Shown: piece after piece, positions 45,111-54,795 of the stretch
Numbering within the stretch: the first letter of the stretch is position 1
Layout of the letters: every line of letters starts with the position of its first letter
Notes under the pieces: generated by a model
Databases searched by the model: none
What the model was told of the DNA's origin: nothing
Seen by the model: only the letters and a program-made list of their open reading frames with translations
Translations under genes and position numbers: made by a program
Origin: Haloplanus vescus
Lineage (GTDB): Archaea; Halobacteriota; Halobacteria; Halobacteriales; Haloferacaceae
NCBI RefSeq assembly: GCF_900107665.1
Contig: NZ_FNQT01000006.1
Span: 1-64,000 of the forward strand
Length of the DNA stretch: 64,000 bases
Direction of reading: 5' to 3'

Positions 45111-46115
45111 ATGCCTTCCGAGATGGACGCCTACACGATTGCAGAGTTCGGCGACCCCGACGTGTTCGAGCAGACCACCGTCGAGGTTCCCGACCCCGCG
45201 CCCGACGAGATTCGAGTCGAAGTCGTCGCCTCCAGCGTCAACCCCGTCGACTACAAGATTCGGCAGGGGTATATCCCCGAGTTCACGCCCGAGTTCCCGG
45301 CAACGTTACACTGCGACGTTTCCGGCGTCGTCGACGCCGTCGGTGAGGACGTAGAGGCGTTCGACGTCGGCGACGAGGTGTACGGCATGCCCGGCGGCGC
45401 GGGCCGACAGGGGTCGCTCGCCGACTACGTGGTCGGCCACGCGGGCACGTTCGCCCACGCCCCCGACTCGATTCCGCTCGAAGACAGCGCCGCCCTCCCC
45501 GTCGTCGCCCTGACCGCGTGGGAGATGCTCGCCGACAAGACCAGCGTCGACATCGACGACGACGTGTTGGTCTACGGCGCGACCGGCGGCGTCGGCCACA
45601 TCGGCGTCCAACTCGCCGACTGGTTCGGCGCGAACGTCGTCGCGACTGGCTCCACCGACGCGAAACGCTCACTCGCCGCGGACCTCGGCGCCGACGCCAC
45701 GGTCGACTACACGCAGACCGATGTCGCGACGTACGTCGACGAGTACACCGGCGGCGACGGGTTCGACGTGGTCTTCGACCCCATCGGCGACGACCACATC
45801 AACACGTCGTTCGAGGCGGTCCAGCCATACGGCGCCGTCGTCACCACCGAATCGAGCGAGGCAGAGGACGTCGACCTCGCACCGATGCACGCCACCTCCC
45901 TCGAACTCGGCGTCGTCCTCGTCATCTACCCGGTGCTGGCCGGTGAGCGACAGGAGCGCATCGGCGAGGAACTGGACACCATCGCGACCCTCGTCGACAA
46001 GGGCACGGTCGCCCCGCACATCGACGACCGCTACACCTTCGACGAGGTTGCCGACGCCCATCGACGCGCCGAGGAAGGCGACTTCGTGGGCAAGCTGTTG
46101 CTCGTCAACGAGTGA
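45111..46115 (+). CDS. NADP-dependent oxidoreductase (quinone reductase / zeta-crystallin type MDR)
   Basis: Medium-chain dehydrogenase/reductase of 334 residues without catalytic-zinc cysteines. N-terminal catalytic domain: VASSVNPVDYKIRQGYIP, LHCDVSGVVDAVGEDV. Nucleotide-binding: LVYGATGGVGHIGVQLADWFGANVVATGS. C-terminal FDEVADAHRRAEEGDFVGKLLL. NADPH:quinone reductase-like activity is probable. A second in-frame ATG at 45123 could be the start. It is the last typical GC-rich gene before the AT-rich island. Confidence 0.9.
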   Translation: MPSEMDAYTIAEFGDPDVFEQTTVEVPDPAPDEIRVEVVASSVNPVDYKIRQGYIPEFTPEFPATLHCDVSGVVDAVGEDVEAFDVGDEVYGMPGGAGRQGSLADYVVGHAGTFAHAPDSIPLEDSAALPVVALTAWEMLADKTSVDIDDDVLVYGATGGVGHIGVQLADWFGANVVATGSTDAKRSLAADLGADATVDYTQTDVATYVDEYTGGDGFDVVFDPIGDDHINTSFEAVQPYGAVVTTESSEAEDVDLAPMHATSLELGVVLVIYPVLAGERQERIGEELDTIATLVDKGTVAPHIDDRYTFDEVADAHRRAEEGDFVGKLLLVNE

Positions 46116-46236
46116 GCGACGGCGTCGCGGCACCTCCCGGAGTCACGGGATAACTCTCTCGTCTCTCATACGGAGGATTGATATTCGCTGGCCACGTCTC
46201 TGAGTATGGCTTCCGCTTAGGATACGGAGGCACATG

Positions 46237-46262
46237 CGGACCCGACACCTTATCGGGGTCCG
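46237..46262. repeat. Inverted repeat at the left island boundary
   Basis: CGGACCC (46237-46243) and GGGTCCG (46256-46262) form a perfect 7-bp stem with a 12-base loop, followed by TTTCCTGC. It could be a terminator for the upstream oxidoreductase, although about 120 bases downstream of its stop, or a recombination-site remnant. Two TACGGAGG direct repeats lie nearby at about 46171 and 46223. Confidence 0.4.
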
Positions 46263-46355
46263 TTTCCTGCACGCTCTGGAGCCGTGGCGCTCGTGAGAAG
46301 TTGTGGTGACTATCAGGAGGTATTTTTGGGTGAGGTCAGTGGCTGGGGAACGGGT

Positions 46356-46556
46356 ATGGCCGATGAGATCTTGGAAGCACTTCTGCAGGGTTCGACGCTC
46401 TTTCCATCAATCATCGGAGAGAACATCGACCATTCGAGAAGAGGTGTGAACTGCCGACTGAACACTCTTCAAGCATCAGGCTTCGTAGATAAAGTTGATC
46501 GAGGAAAGTATAAAAATTCTAAGAAAAGGAATGCATTCATTGAAGAGACAGATTGA
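46356..46556 (+). CDS. Small winged-helix regulator (phage-repressor-like)
   Basis: Protein of 66 residues: MADEILEALLQGSTLFPSIIGENIDHSRRGVNCRLNTLQASGFVDKVDRGKYK. This is a compact winged helix in which GENIDHSRRGVNCRLNTL is the recognition region and VDRGKYK the wing, the pattern of small repressors carried by haloarchaeal viruses and proviruses. A GTG at 46284 would add 24 residues but has no conserved character. Codons are AT-rich, unlike the flanks. It may control the island genes. Confidence 0.62.
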   Translation: MADEILEALLQGSTLFPSIIGENIDHSRRGVNCRLNTLQASGFVDKVDRGKYKNSKKRNAFIEETD

Positions 46557-46747
46557 ATTCTGATTCTGGAGTTGCAAATGGGCTCTTTGAAATCCTATCT
46601 ACGATTTTGATTAGGGATCTGAGTCGGCAGAAGGTAGCGGAGATAATGGATGGTGGTCGTCTAATATTGGACCATCGCTCTCAGAAGAGAATAAGGACAA
46701 CAAATTAATGCTGTGGGCCTTTGGATTTAGCCCAACTGATTGAACCG

Positions 46748-47359
46748 ATGACGATAACTGCTAGAGACCGTCGGGAAGTATCCGAAGCTGTATCTCCCTT
46801 TAGCGTACAGAATGCCCTCTATGATGACACTCCCAATGTCATCAAAAACATGTTGCGAGAATTGGCGGAGAGACCTGTCGTTCCCGATGGTGTCGAATTG
46901 AGTGAACGAGTGATTAGGGACATCTGTGATCAGAAAGAACTGGGAAGCACGAGGCTCCGGATTGATAATCGGCTGAGTGCTGAGTTGAGTCAACATTCCT
47001 TTGAAGCGGAATATACGACAGGATTGGATATTGACGATCTAAAGCAGAAAGTGGAGAAACCGCAGTATTCCTATCCTGCAGTAGAATTATCTCTGGAGAT
47101 CTATGAGCCAACTGGATATGAGATTCAATTAGATTCCAATGGACGAGCCCGATCTCTTAGCGTATTGGTCATGTGTATAAATCATGATTCCGTGCTGATG
47201 TACGACCCACTAAAATATGCAGACACGGATATATCTGGGAGCTTGGAAGCGACTGAAGTAGACAAAAAAGAATTCGTAAAGGGTTGGAAAGGAAGACTTG
47301 AAACCACGAGCGCCCTCTGGGTGGAAGAGACAGACCAACAGAGATTATCTCAATATTAA
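46748..47359 (+). CDS. Island protein A: C39-like (papain-fold) protein, apparently without catalytic residues
   Basis: Protein of 203 residues (ATG 46748; a TTG at 46721 is possible). An N-terminal SPFSVQNALYDDTPNVIKNMLREL and a C-terminal ARSLSVLVMCINHDSVLMYDPLKYAD followed by VDKKEFVKGWKGRLETTSALWVEE resemble the first helix and last strands of bacteriocin-peptidase-like C39 proteins, where the last strands carry a catalytic His and a DP motif. The Cys expected in the first helix and the His at the strand start are not seen, so activity is doubtful. The fold assignment is inference. It is the first gene of a pair; two bases separate it from the next ATG. Confidence 0.55.
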   Translation: MTITARDRREVSEAVSPFSVQNALYDDTPNVIKNMLRELAERPVVPDGVELSERVIRDICDQKELGSTRLRIDNRLSAELSQHSFEAEYTTGLDIDDLKQKVEKPQYSYPAVELSLEIYEPTGYEIQLDSNGRARSLSVLVMCINHDSVLMYDPLKYADTDISGSLEATEVDKKEFVKGWKGRLETTSALWVEETDQQRLSQY

Positions 47360-47361
47360 CG

Positions 47362-48324
47362 ATGAGTAAATCTACGGAATTTCCGGAGACGGTGTCAATA
47401 TACGCTGACAATCCCAATACCCGGAAGAAAAAATTTGAGCGTGTGATTCAAGACGCCTATGGAAGCGGAACGTATCTATCTGACTACTACGAAGCTGAAA
47501 ATGGAATCGTCTCTCTAGAACTGGGGAATTCCTTCCCGAAAGATGTCACCGATTGTAGACCAGGAGAGCAGAGAGTCATCAAATATATCGCCGTTGATGA
47601 TATTGCGGAAATAAACGCTGAACGGCAGGGAGACGAGTATATTCTGGAATTGTTACCACGAGAGGAAGTGAATCGTGGTCTAATTGATGGAAAGAAGCGG
47701 CTACGAGACGATTTAGACCAAGCGATGGCTAAGGCGAGCTACAAACAGATCGCGTCTATTCCTGCTGTTGAGAACCAACTCAACCCGATCAAACAGATTC
47801 TCCGGTGGACTCGAATATACCAGCCTCCTTTTGAAGAAGTGAGGAAAGCTCAGGGGAAGGATGATGAGAAGACACTGAGATATGTCAACACTCTTGAAGA
47901 ACTGGGGTTTATAGAACTACGAGATGACGGTCATCTGTACGCGCAAAGGCCACTTGATAAATATGATTTGGAAGAAATTGAAGGAGAGAATTTCACTAAG
48001 GAGATCTTAGGGGAGGTTATTGAACAGGGGTTCAAGCAATTGTCTCGCGATTTAGGTCTTGGTATCCTCCGAAATCTACCAAAGTTTGCCAATGGATATT
48101 ATCTTGATGCAGTTGAAAAGGAAGATCCCGGTCTTCACCTTGACCTAGATACAATCCACGAAAATATCATAGACTGGTACGGACCATCGGAACGCAGGCA
48201 TGAGTATGTTGTTCGAGATAAGCTAGATAGGCTAACCTCTTTGGGTATCCTGGAAAAGGAGGGTGAATATTACACGTCGAATACTAACACGTATAATCGA
48301 ATGGAGTCTTATTCCCCAATCTAG
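47362..48324 (+). CDS. Island protein B: unknown, two winged-helix-like segments
   Basis: Protein of 320 residues, no family recognised. Residues 1-130 form an alpha/beta domain rich in charge (KFERVIQDAYGSGTYLSDYYEAENG..., YILELLPREEVNRGL). Residues about 145-200 look like a winged helix (LNPIKQILRWTRIYQPPFEEVRKAQGKDDEKTLRYVNTLEELGFIELRDDGHLYA). A second wHTH-like module is at about 275-315 (EYVVRDKLDRLTSLGILEKEGEYYTS). It may bind DNA. It is coupled to protein A, and its stop shares CTAG with the convergent membrane-protein gene. Confidence 0.6.
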   Translation: MSKSTEFPETVSIYADNPNTRKKKFERVIQDAYGSGTYLSDYYEAENGIVSLELGNSFPKDVTDCRPGEQRVIKYIAVDDIAEINAERQGDEYILELLPREEVNRGLIDGKKRLRDDLDQAMAKASYKQIASIPAVENQLNPIKQILRWTRIYQPPFEEVRKAQGKDDEKTLRYVNTLEELGFIELRDDGHLYAQRPLDKYDLEEIEGENFTKEILGEVIEQGFKQLSRDLGLGILRNLPKFANGYYLDAVEKEDPGLHLDLDTIHENIIDWYGPSERRHEYVVRDKLDRLTSLGILEKEGEYYTSNTNTYNRMESYSPI

Positions 48325-49877
48325 CTTGCGCTCTCTCTGAGTGCTTCGATAAATTCACGCATTTCGGCATCAGTATGAGAGAAGACCGTGAATTCGCGTG
48401 TTTTTATCTCGCCTGAAGAAATTTCCCCAGCGATATTTTGTATTTCATCCCCGAGTTTTTCCGTATCCTGACACGAACTTTGAAGATCTGATGCAAGCTT
48501 AGCCGCATCTTTTCCGAGTTCGAGTGCAATCTCAGATACACCTATTGTTAATCGTTGGAAAATAATCTGATCATATTCTACCGTCTTGGAAGCAATCTCT
48601 GTCAAATTCCTATATATATCATTTAAGAGATTCTGTTTAATTCCGGAAGAATCATCTTGAGTTTCCAGCTGGTGTATGACATCTATGAGCGATTGATTGG
48701 TTTGATGAAATACCTCGCGAGCGAGAATTCGGCTATCGCTTGAACTTATCAACTCACTCGATACAGATTCATAGACGATCTCAAAGCCGAGAGAAATCGA
48801 TGTGGAAATGACTTCTCTTTGACTACTCTGCAAACCTCCGTCGATATTGAGCAATATTTGTGGAATGTTTACAAGTTCAGATTCAACTTTCGTTAGCACA
48901 CCAATTGAATTTGTATCCATTGCTTTCCGAGCTAATTGCTTGTATTCATCGAGTAGGTCAGTCTCAAAATGTTCTTCCGTAAGAATGTGGCGGAGGATAT
49001 CGGTCAAAATAGATGTTTGCGTTTCAGCGATCTCCTTCTGACCAGATTCAGCGAAAGCTTCGATTAATCGCCGCTGAATACGGAATGTATGGAGCATCCT
49101 ATCTAGTGGTCCATCTATTCCACATGTGGTGCAGGTTTCCCATCTGGCCAGTATAATATCAAAATTCAGATCTGACGGCTGAATCGGGTCACGATTAAAT
49201 AGAGTCTCTTCTTGAGCGTTTAGGAGCTCGTTTATGGATTTGTACATATAGAAGATAGATAGCTGTACTGTATATTCGTCATCGCGCTCGTCAGACGCAG
49301 AGAGAATGCGTTCAATCGTCAGAAGAGAAGTTCGCTCCGGTTTCAGTTTAGTCGATTTGTTTTTTGAACCTGATTCTTTCAAGATATTGTCTTCGGTTAT
49401 CTTATTTGAGGTCCTTTTTAGCAAGGTTTCTGGAGAGGTAAGGGAAACTAACAATTGGCGAGCTAGAACCAATGAAAATAGAGATATAGATGCGAGACCG
49501 GCTGCTATTCCGACAGTATAATTCCAAGAATCCGGGAGATATTGAAAAAAGATATCCGGGACCGTATATCCCAATCCATGAGCCTGAATAACATAGATAT
49601 CGAATAGAATAGATACGCTATAGAATGTTAATAATCCTAGAAAAGTGTTAGATTTACTCAGATTCTCTAGTGTCAAGGGACTAAATTCTGTGGCATTCAC
49701 TTGTGATGCCAAAATAAAAATCGAGAATACGATACCGACAAACGCGCCTTGTACCGTAGCTAGGGCGACGAATGTATTTGCAGTATAAGTCGTTCCCTGG
49801 GTGAATTTCGAGAATGAAATCCCGGTTATCAGTCCAATAGATAGGATCGCCAGGACGATCCATTTGTTTCTGGACAC
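48321..49877 (-). CDS. Island protein C: membrane protein with DUF2254-like N-terminus and long helical cytoplasmic domain
   Basis: Protein of 518 residues. Four hydrophobic helices lie within residues 6-142. The second and its exit (FVGIVFSIFILASQVNATEFSPLTLENL) resemble the conserved FSI...Q..SPR segment of DUF2254 membrane proteins. The remaining 370 residues are soluble and largely helical, with one CTTC motif at about residue 247, and no enzyme motif is seen. A sensor or effector at the membrane is plausible. AT-rich codons; about 190 bases separate its start from tRNA-Pro. Confidence 0.6.
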   Translation of the reverse strand: MSRNKWIVLAILSIGLITGISFSKFTQGTTYTANTFVALATVQGAFVGIVFSIFILASQVNATEFSPLTLENLSKSNTFLGLLTFYSVSILFDIYVIQAHGLGYTVPDIFFQYLPDSWNYTVGIAAGLASISLFSLVLARQLLVSLTSPETLLKRTSNKITEDNILKESGSKNKSTKLKPERTSLLTIERILSASDERDDEYTVQLSIFYMYKSINELLNAQEETLFNRDPIQPSDLNFDIILARWETCTTCGIDGPLDRMLHTFRIQRRLIEAFAESGQKEIAETQTSILTDILRHILTEEHFETDLLDEYKQLARKAMDTNSIGVLTKVESELVNIPQILLNIDGGLQSSQREVISTSISLGFEIVYESVSSELISSSDSRILAREVFHQTNQSLIDVIHQLETQDDSSGIKQNLLNDIYRNLTEIASKTVEYDQIIFQRLTIGVSEIALELGKDAAKLASDLQSSCQDTEKLGDEIQNIAGEISSGEIKTREFTVFSHTDAEMREFIEALRESAS

Positions 49878-50063
49878 AGTTGACCAAGAAAAGACACGTT
49901 CTTGATATAGTTCTAGTGTGTTGGTCTATAACTTGAGAGGGCCCCGGTGTCTATCATACTCTTTCAGCGAGAATCGTAGAACGTGGTTTTGGCTGATCAG
50001 AGAAGATATCTAGTCCATAGTGTACCCAACGCTCTGGATGTTAGCGCTCGGTACGTAAGTGAA

Positions 50064-50134
50064 TGGGACCGCCGTGATTCGAACACGGGTCCAACGCACC
50101 CCATGCGCAGAGGATACCACTACCCCACGGTCCC
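50064..50134 (-). tRNA. tRNA-Pro (anticodon GGG)
   Basis: Read on the minus strand, GGGACCG (5') pairs with CGGTCCC before the discriminator A, giving a 7-bp acceptor stem. The D arm contains GGGTAGTGGTATCC; the anticodon loop ATGGGGT places T33 before anticodon GGG and G37 after. The T arm is CCGTG-TTCGAAT-CACGG. CCA is not encoded. The outer pair of the anticodon stem is weak. The 3' end faces the AT-rich island, the usual side for tRNA-targeted integration, and the gene is intact. Confidence 0.88.
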
Positions 50135-50190
50135 ACGATTCGACGGAGGGCAGTCTGCGGGTTAAGCGTGTCGTTTCATCCTCACTCGCA

Positions 50191-51060
50191 TCAGACGAGC
50201 ACCCGTTCGAGTTCGACCACGACGCCCTCGGACGCCGTCGGGTCGCCGACGAGACGCCCGAGACAGACGGCGGCGTCGTCGGGGGTGTAGCAGGCGACGA
50301 GCGCACCCTCTTCGGCGTCGTCGGCGTCGATGACGCCCGGCGCGTACACCTGTGCGCCGGTGGCGACCTGTTCGGCGGCGCTCGGTGCGATGATGACGCT
50401 CGGTAGGCCGGTCAGCACGCGTTCGGCGGGGGCGACGACCTCGCGAATCGGTTCTTCGTCGCCCTCCTCGGCGAAGGCGAGGGCGTCGGCGAGGTCGTGG
50501 AGCGTCACGAGGTCGCGGTCGTCGAAGGGGTCGGTCGCGGTCCGGCGCAGGGCACCCATGTGCGCGCCGGTCCCGAGGGCGAGGCCGAGGTCGTGACACA
50601 GTTTGCGGACGTACGTCCCGCTTGCACACTCGATTCGGAGGAGGACCTGCCGGTCGCGGACTTCGAGGGCGGTCAGGTCGTGGATGCGGCGCGTGCGGAG
50701 TCGGCGCGCGACGGCGCTCTTGCGCGGGGGTTTCTGGTAGATATCGCCCTCGAACTCGGCGAGGACGTCTTCGAGGTCCGCGGGAGCGTTGCCGTGGAGT
50801 TCGAGGACGGCGGTGTACTCCTTGCGCCCCTCCAGAAAGACGGGCGCGAGGCGCGTGGCGTCGCCGAGCATGACGGGGAGACACCCCGTCACCTTCGGGT
50901 CGAGCGTCCCGGCGTGGGCCGCGCGGTCGACGCCGACGAGGTCACGCACCCACCCGGCGACCTGGTGTGCGGAGGGGCCGGGCGGTTTGTCGAGGTTGAG
51001 GACGCCGAACGAGAGGCGGTCGTCGAGCGACCGTTCGCCCGGTGGGTCGCGGAGCGTCAC
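50191..51060 (-). CDS. cbf5: H/ACA RNP pseudouridine synthase Cbf5 (TruB family)
   Basis: RNA-guided pseudouridylation of rRNA. The 289-residue protein has [17 protein letters not shown], catalytic motif [12 protein letters not shown] with D54, [19 protein letters not shown] and a C-terminal PUA domain ([24 protein letters not shown]). It starts at GTG 51060, overlapping the cmk stop by four bases (GTGA); the frame extends further upstream only as noise across cmk. Last gene of the adk, EMC3-like, cmk, cbf5 cluster. Confidence 0.95.
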   Translation of the reverse strand: MTLRDPPGERSLDDRLSFGVLNLDKPPGPSAHQVAGWVRDLVGVDRAAHAGTLDPKVTGCLPVMLGDATRLAPVFLEGRKEYTAVLELHGNAPADLEDVLAEFEGDIYQKPPRKSAVARRLRTRRIHDLTALEVRDRQVLLRIECASGTYVRKLCHDLGLALGTGAHMGALRRTATDPFDDRDLVTLHDLADALAFAEEGDEEPIREVVAPAERVLTGLPSVIIAPSAAEQVATGAQVYAPGVIDADDAEEGALVACYTPDDAAVCLGRLVGDPTASEGVVVELERVLV

Positions 51061-51641
51061 GACTCGAATCCGTCGAGTTCGACGCCCTCGATGGCGTGGC
51101 GGCCCTCGTCGTCCGCGGTGTCGTAGCGTTCGACAGCGGTGGTGAGGATGGCGAGGACGTCCGGCGCCGTCCACCGCGCCGTGTTCACCACGAGGTCGTA
51201 AATCGAGAGGTCGTCGATAGGGATGTCGTAGTACTCGTCGTAGCGTTTCCGCTCGCTTCGCTCGCGTCGGAGCGTCTCCTCGCGGGCCTGCTCGACCGAT
51301 TTCCCTTCTCGGTCGGCGATGCGGGCCGCGCGAACGTCGATGGGGGCGTCGAGCCAGAGCCGGAAGTCGGCGTCGGGAGCGAGCCACCCCGCGAGACGCG
51401 ATTCGAGAACCACGTCGTCTCGGTCGCGGGCGATTTCGTAGAGCCGTCGGTCTAGGTCGTTGTCGATGTGTTCGTCTTCCTCGGCGAGTTCGTTGAATTC
51501 GACCGGCGAGTAGCCACGTTCGGCCGCGAGGTCGCGGAAGATGTCGCCACCGCTGATATGTTCCAGATCGAGCGCCTCCGCGAGGCCGGCGGCCGTCGTG
51601 CTCTTCCCACTGCCCGCCGGACCGGACACGGTGAGTAACAT
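51057..51641 (-). CDS. cmk: Cytidylate kinase, archaeal type
   Basis: Phosphorylates CMP/dCMP. The 194-residue protein opens [15 protein letters not shown] (P-loop 7-15), then [40 protein letters not shown] and the lid region [35 protein letters not shown]-type segment (here YYDIPIDD) characteristic of archaeal Cmk. Coupled to cbf5 by a four-base overlap. Confidence 0.94.
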   Translation of the reverse strand: MLLTVSGPAGSGKSTTAAGLAEALDLEHISGGDIFRDLAAERGYSPVEFNELAEEDEHIDNDLDRRLYEIARDRDDVVLESRLAGWLAPDADFRLWLDAPIDVRAARIADREGKSVEQAREETLRRERSERKRYDEYYDIPIDDLSIYDLVVNTARWTAPDVLAILTTAVERYDTADDEGRHAIEGVELDGFES

Positions 51642-51680
51642 ATCGCCACTCAGGATGGCCGGCTAAAAGAGCGTGTTCAC

Positions 51681-52577
51681 TTACGACCCAGTCGGGCTGA
51701 TGTCGATGTTCAGCCCTTTGCGGATGATCTGGGTGAAGCCCATCGAGCAGAGGAAGTACCAGACAATCCACACCTGAATCGGGCCGAGCGCCTGCGCGGT
51801 CCACGCCTTCTCACCGACGAGCGGTAGGACCAGTGGCTGGAGGTCGAACACCGGGTTCGCGTTCGCGCCGATGCCGACGCCCCAGTACATCCAGAGGAAG
51901 ACCGGGATAGTGAGGAACATGATCCACACCATCGGTCGGAACTGCTCTTTGAACATGCCCATCTGGTCGCCCATGGCCTCCATCTGCTCGTCCTGGATGC
52001 GGTCGAGGGCCTCGTCGTCGCCGCGCTCTTTGGCCGCCTTGCGTTTCTCCTGAATCTCCTGCATCTTCGCCTGATACTCGCCCATCTTCTCGCTGTCCAT
52101 CAGGTTCGCCTGGAGGATGGTGGAGTACAGCCCCGTCACGACGGCCAGAATCATGACGACGGCGTAGAAGGGGAGCATCGAGTTCAGCGGACCGAGCGCG
52201 ACGTTCATCGCGGACCCGATGAGGTTCCGCATCGGCGCCCACGAGTAGCCAGCGAAGAGGCCGATACTGACGACCGCTGCGCCCTTGTCCCATTTCGACC
52301 ACGACGACTCCCCGTCGCTCGAACTCGCGGTCACCGTCTCGTCTTCGAGGGCGTCGCGAGTCGCCTCGGGGTCGTCCAGTCGGAAGCCAGTCTCGCCGTC
52401 GATCAGGATACCCTTCTCGATGAGGCGGCCCCACTGGCCACTCGAGATGTCCTCGCGGACGTCGACCCACTTGACCTCGCCCGTCTCGTCCGCGCGGTCG
52501 AGGATCGTCTCGATGACGGTCTCCATCTCCGCGTCCTCGGAGACGAGGGTTCGCACCTTCTGCTCGATCCGTGCCAT
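51681..52577 (-). CDS. EMC3/TMCO1-like (DUF106) membrane protein, Oxa1 superfamily
   Basis: Membrane-protein insertase-like factor of 298 residues. A soluble N-terminal domain of about 95 residues precedes three main hydrophobic helices; between them lies a charged coiled coil (MDSEKMGEYQAKMQEIQEKRKAAKERGDDEALDRIQDEQ), the hallmark of DUF106/EMC3/Oxa1. TM segments include FYAVVMILAVVTGLYSTILQ and WIMFLTIPVFLWMYWGV. Located between adk and cmk, as usual in archaea near secY. It may act with the EMC6-like protein encoded at 29717. Confidence 0.92.
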   Translation of the reverse strand: MARIEQKVRTLVSEDAEMETVIETILDRADETGEVKWVDVREDISSGQWGRLIEKGILIDGETGFRLDDPEATRDALEDETVTASSSDGESSWSKWDKGAAVVSIGLFAGYSWAPMRNLIGSAMNVALGPLNSMLPFYAVVMILAVVTGLYSTILQANLMDSEKMGEYQAKMQEIQEKRKAAKERGDDEALDRIQDEQMEAMGDQMGMFKEQFRPMVWIMFLTIPVFLWMYWGVGIGANANPVFDLQPLVLPLVGEKAWTAQALGPIQVWIVWYFLCSMGFTQIIRKGLNIDISPTGS

Positions 52578-52661
52578 TGGTGGCAGTTTCCCCCCGACAG
52601 TTATGAAGCTTTTACTCTGCCTCCCGCCGGGACCGCGCAAAAAAGAGAACTGCGACCGCGC

Positions 52662-53309
52662 TCAGGCCGCGTCGGCGACTTCGTCGCGGATGGCCTCGAA
52701 CACTTCGTCCGGCGTCCCCTCGCCGTCGATTTCGACGAGGACGCCCTCGTCGCGGTAGTGTTCGACGACCGGTTCGGTGTTCTCCTCGTAGACGCGGAGT
52801 CGCTCGCGGACGGTGTCTTCCGTGTCGTCGTCTCGCTGAATCAGGTCGCCGCCACAGTCGTCACAGACGCCCTCCGTCTCCGGCGGACTGAACTCGACGT
52901 GGTAGTTGGCGCCGCAGTCGTCACAGACACGCCGGCCGGTGAGGCGGTCGACGAGTTCCGATTTGCTTACGTCGAGGAAGACGACGGCGTCGAGGTCGGT
53001 GATGTCCGAGAGATACTCGGCCTGGTCGAGGTTGCGGGGATAGCCGTCGAGGACGTAGCCGTCGGCCTCCTGCAGCGCCGTCTTGACGATTTCGTTGACG
53101 ACTTCGTCGGGGACGAGTTCGCCAGCCTCCATGTACGCACGCGGCGTGTCGTACTCCGTGTCCATGTGGCTGATGTCCATGTCCTTGTTCGCGCGGAGGG
53201 CATCGCCCGTCGTGACGTGTTCGATGCCGAACTCGTCGGCGAGGCGCTTGCTCTGCGTCCCTTTCCCTGCACCCGGTGCACCGAGCAGTAGCACGTGTGG
53301 CTCGCTCAT
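52662..53309 (-). CDS. adk: Adenylate kinase with zinc lid
   Basis: AMP + ATP to 2 ADP. The 215-residue protein has P-loop GAPGAGKGT (10-18), GYPRNLDQ near 89 and a lid with four cysteines (C129, C132, C149, C152) for zinc. This is the long bacterial-type enzyme used by haloarchaea, not the short trimeric archaeal form. First gene of the cluster continuing with the EMC3-like protein. Confidence 0.96.
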   Translation of the reverse strand: MSEPHVLLLGAPGAGKGTQSKRLADEFGIEHVTTGDALRANKDMDISHMDTEYDTPRAYMEAGELVPDEVVNEIVKTALQEADGYVLDGYPRNLDQAEYLSDITDLDAVVFLDVSKSELVDRLTGRRVCDDCGANYHVEFSPPETEGVCDDCGGDLIQRDDDTEDTVRERLRVYEENTEPVVEHYRDEGVLVEIDGEGTPDEVFEAIRDEVADAA

Positions 53310-53400
53310 ACCCTCACCTGCCCCTCCGGCTATAAATTAGTGTAGAATCCCGCGCGATATTGTCAGCATCCGAACGCAGGATGGTGACACACCGCGTGGC

Positions 53401-54660
<1,260 letters not shown>

Positions 54661-54795
54661 ATCGTCGCCGAATTCACCGACCAGCGTGAAAGAACTGCCG
54701 TTCTCCCCGAACGCGGCCGTCCCGTGCGGGGGTCGCTGTCGCACTCCCGTCGCCCATGCCGCAACCTCTTTCCCCGACTCACGCCAAGAGCGCCC

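Larger units (their letters stand above)
46116..50063. other. AT-rich genomic island abutting the 3' end of tRNA-Pro
   Basis: From about 46.1 kb the sequence changes from very GC-rich to a composition near or below 45% GC (by eye), with A/T-ending codons in all four genes, and it changes back at tRNA-Pro. The first 150 bases are mixed in composition. No integrase, transposase, plasmid replication gene or duplicated tRNA end is seen. The contents are a small wHTH protein, a two-gene unit and a convergent membrane protein. Composition, unknown genes and tRNA-adjacent position together indicate horizontal acquisition. Confidence 0.75.

Noticed and set aside
46116-50063. Possible CRISPR array, insertion sequence or provirus with structural genes in the AT-rich island
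   Set aside because: No regularly spaced repeats, transposase, terminal inverted repeats, capsid, terminase or integrase could be seen.
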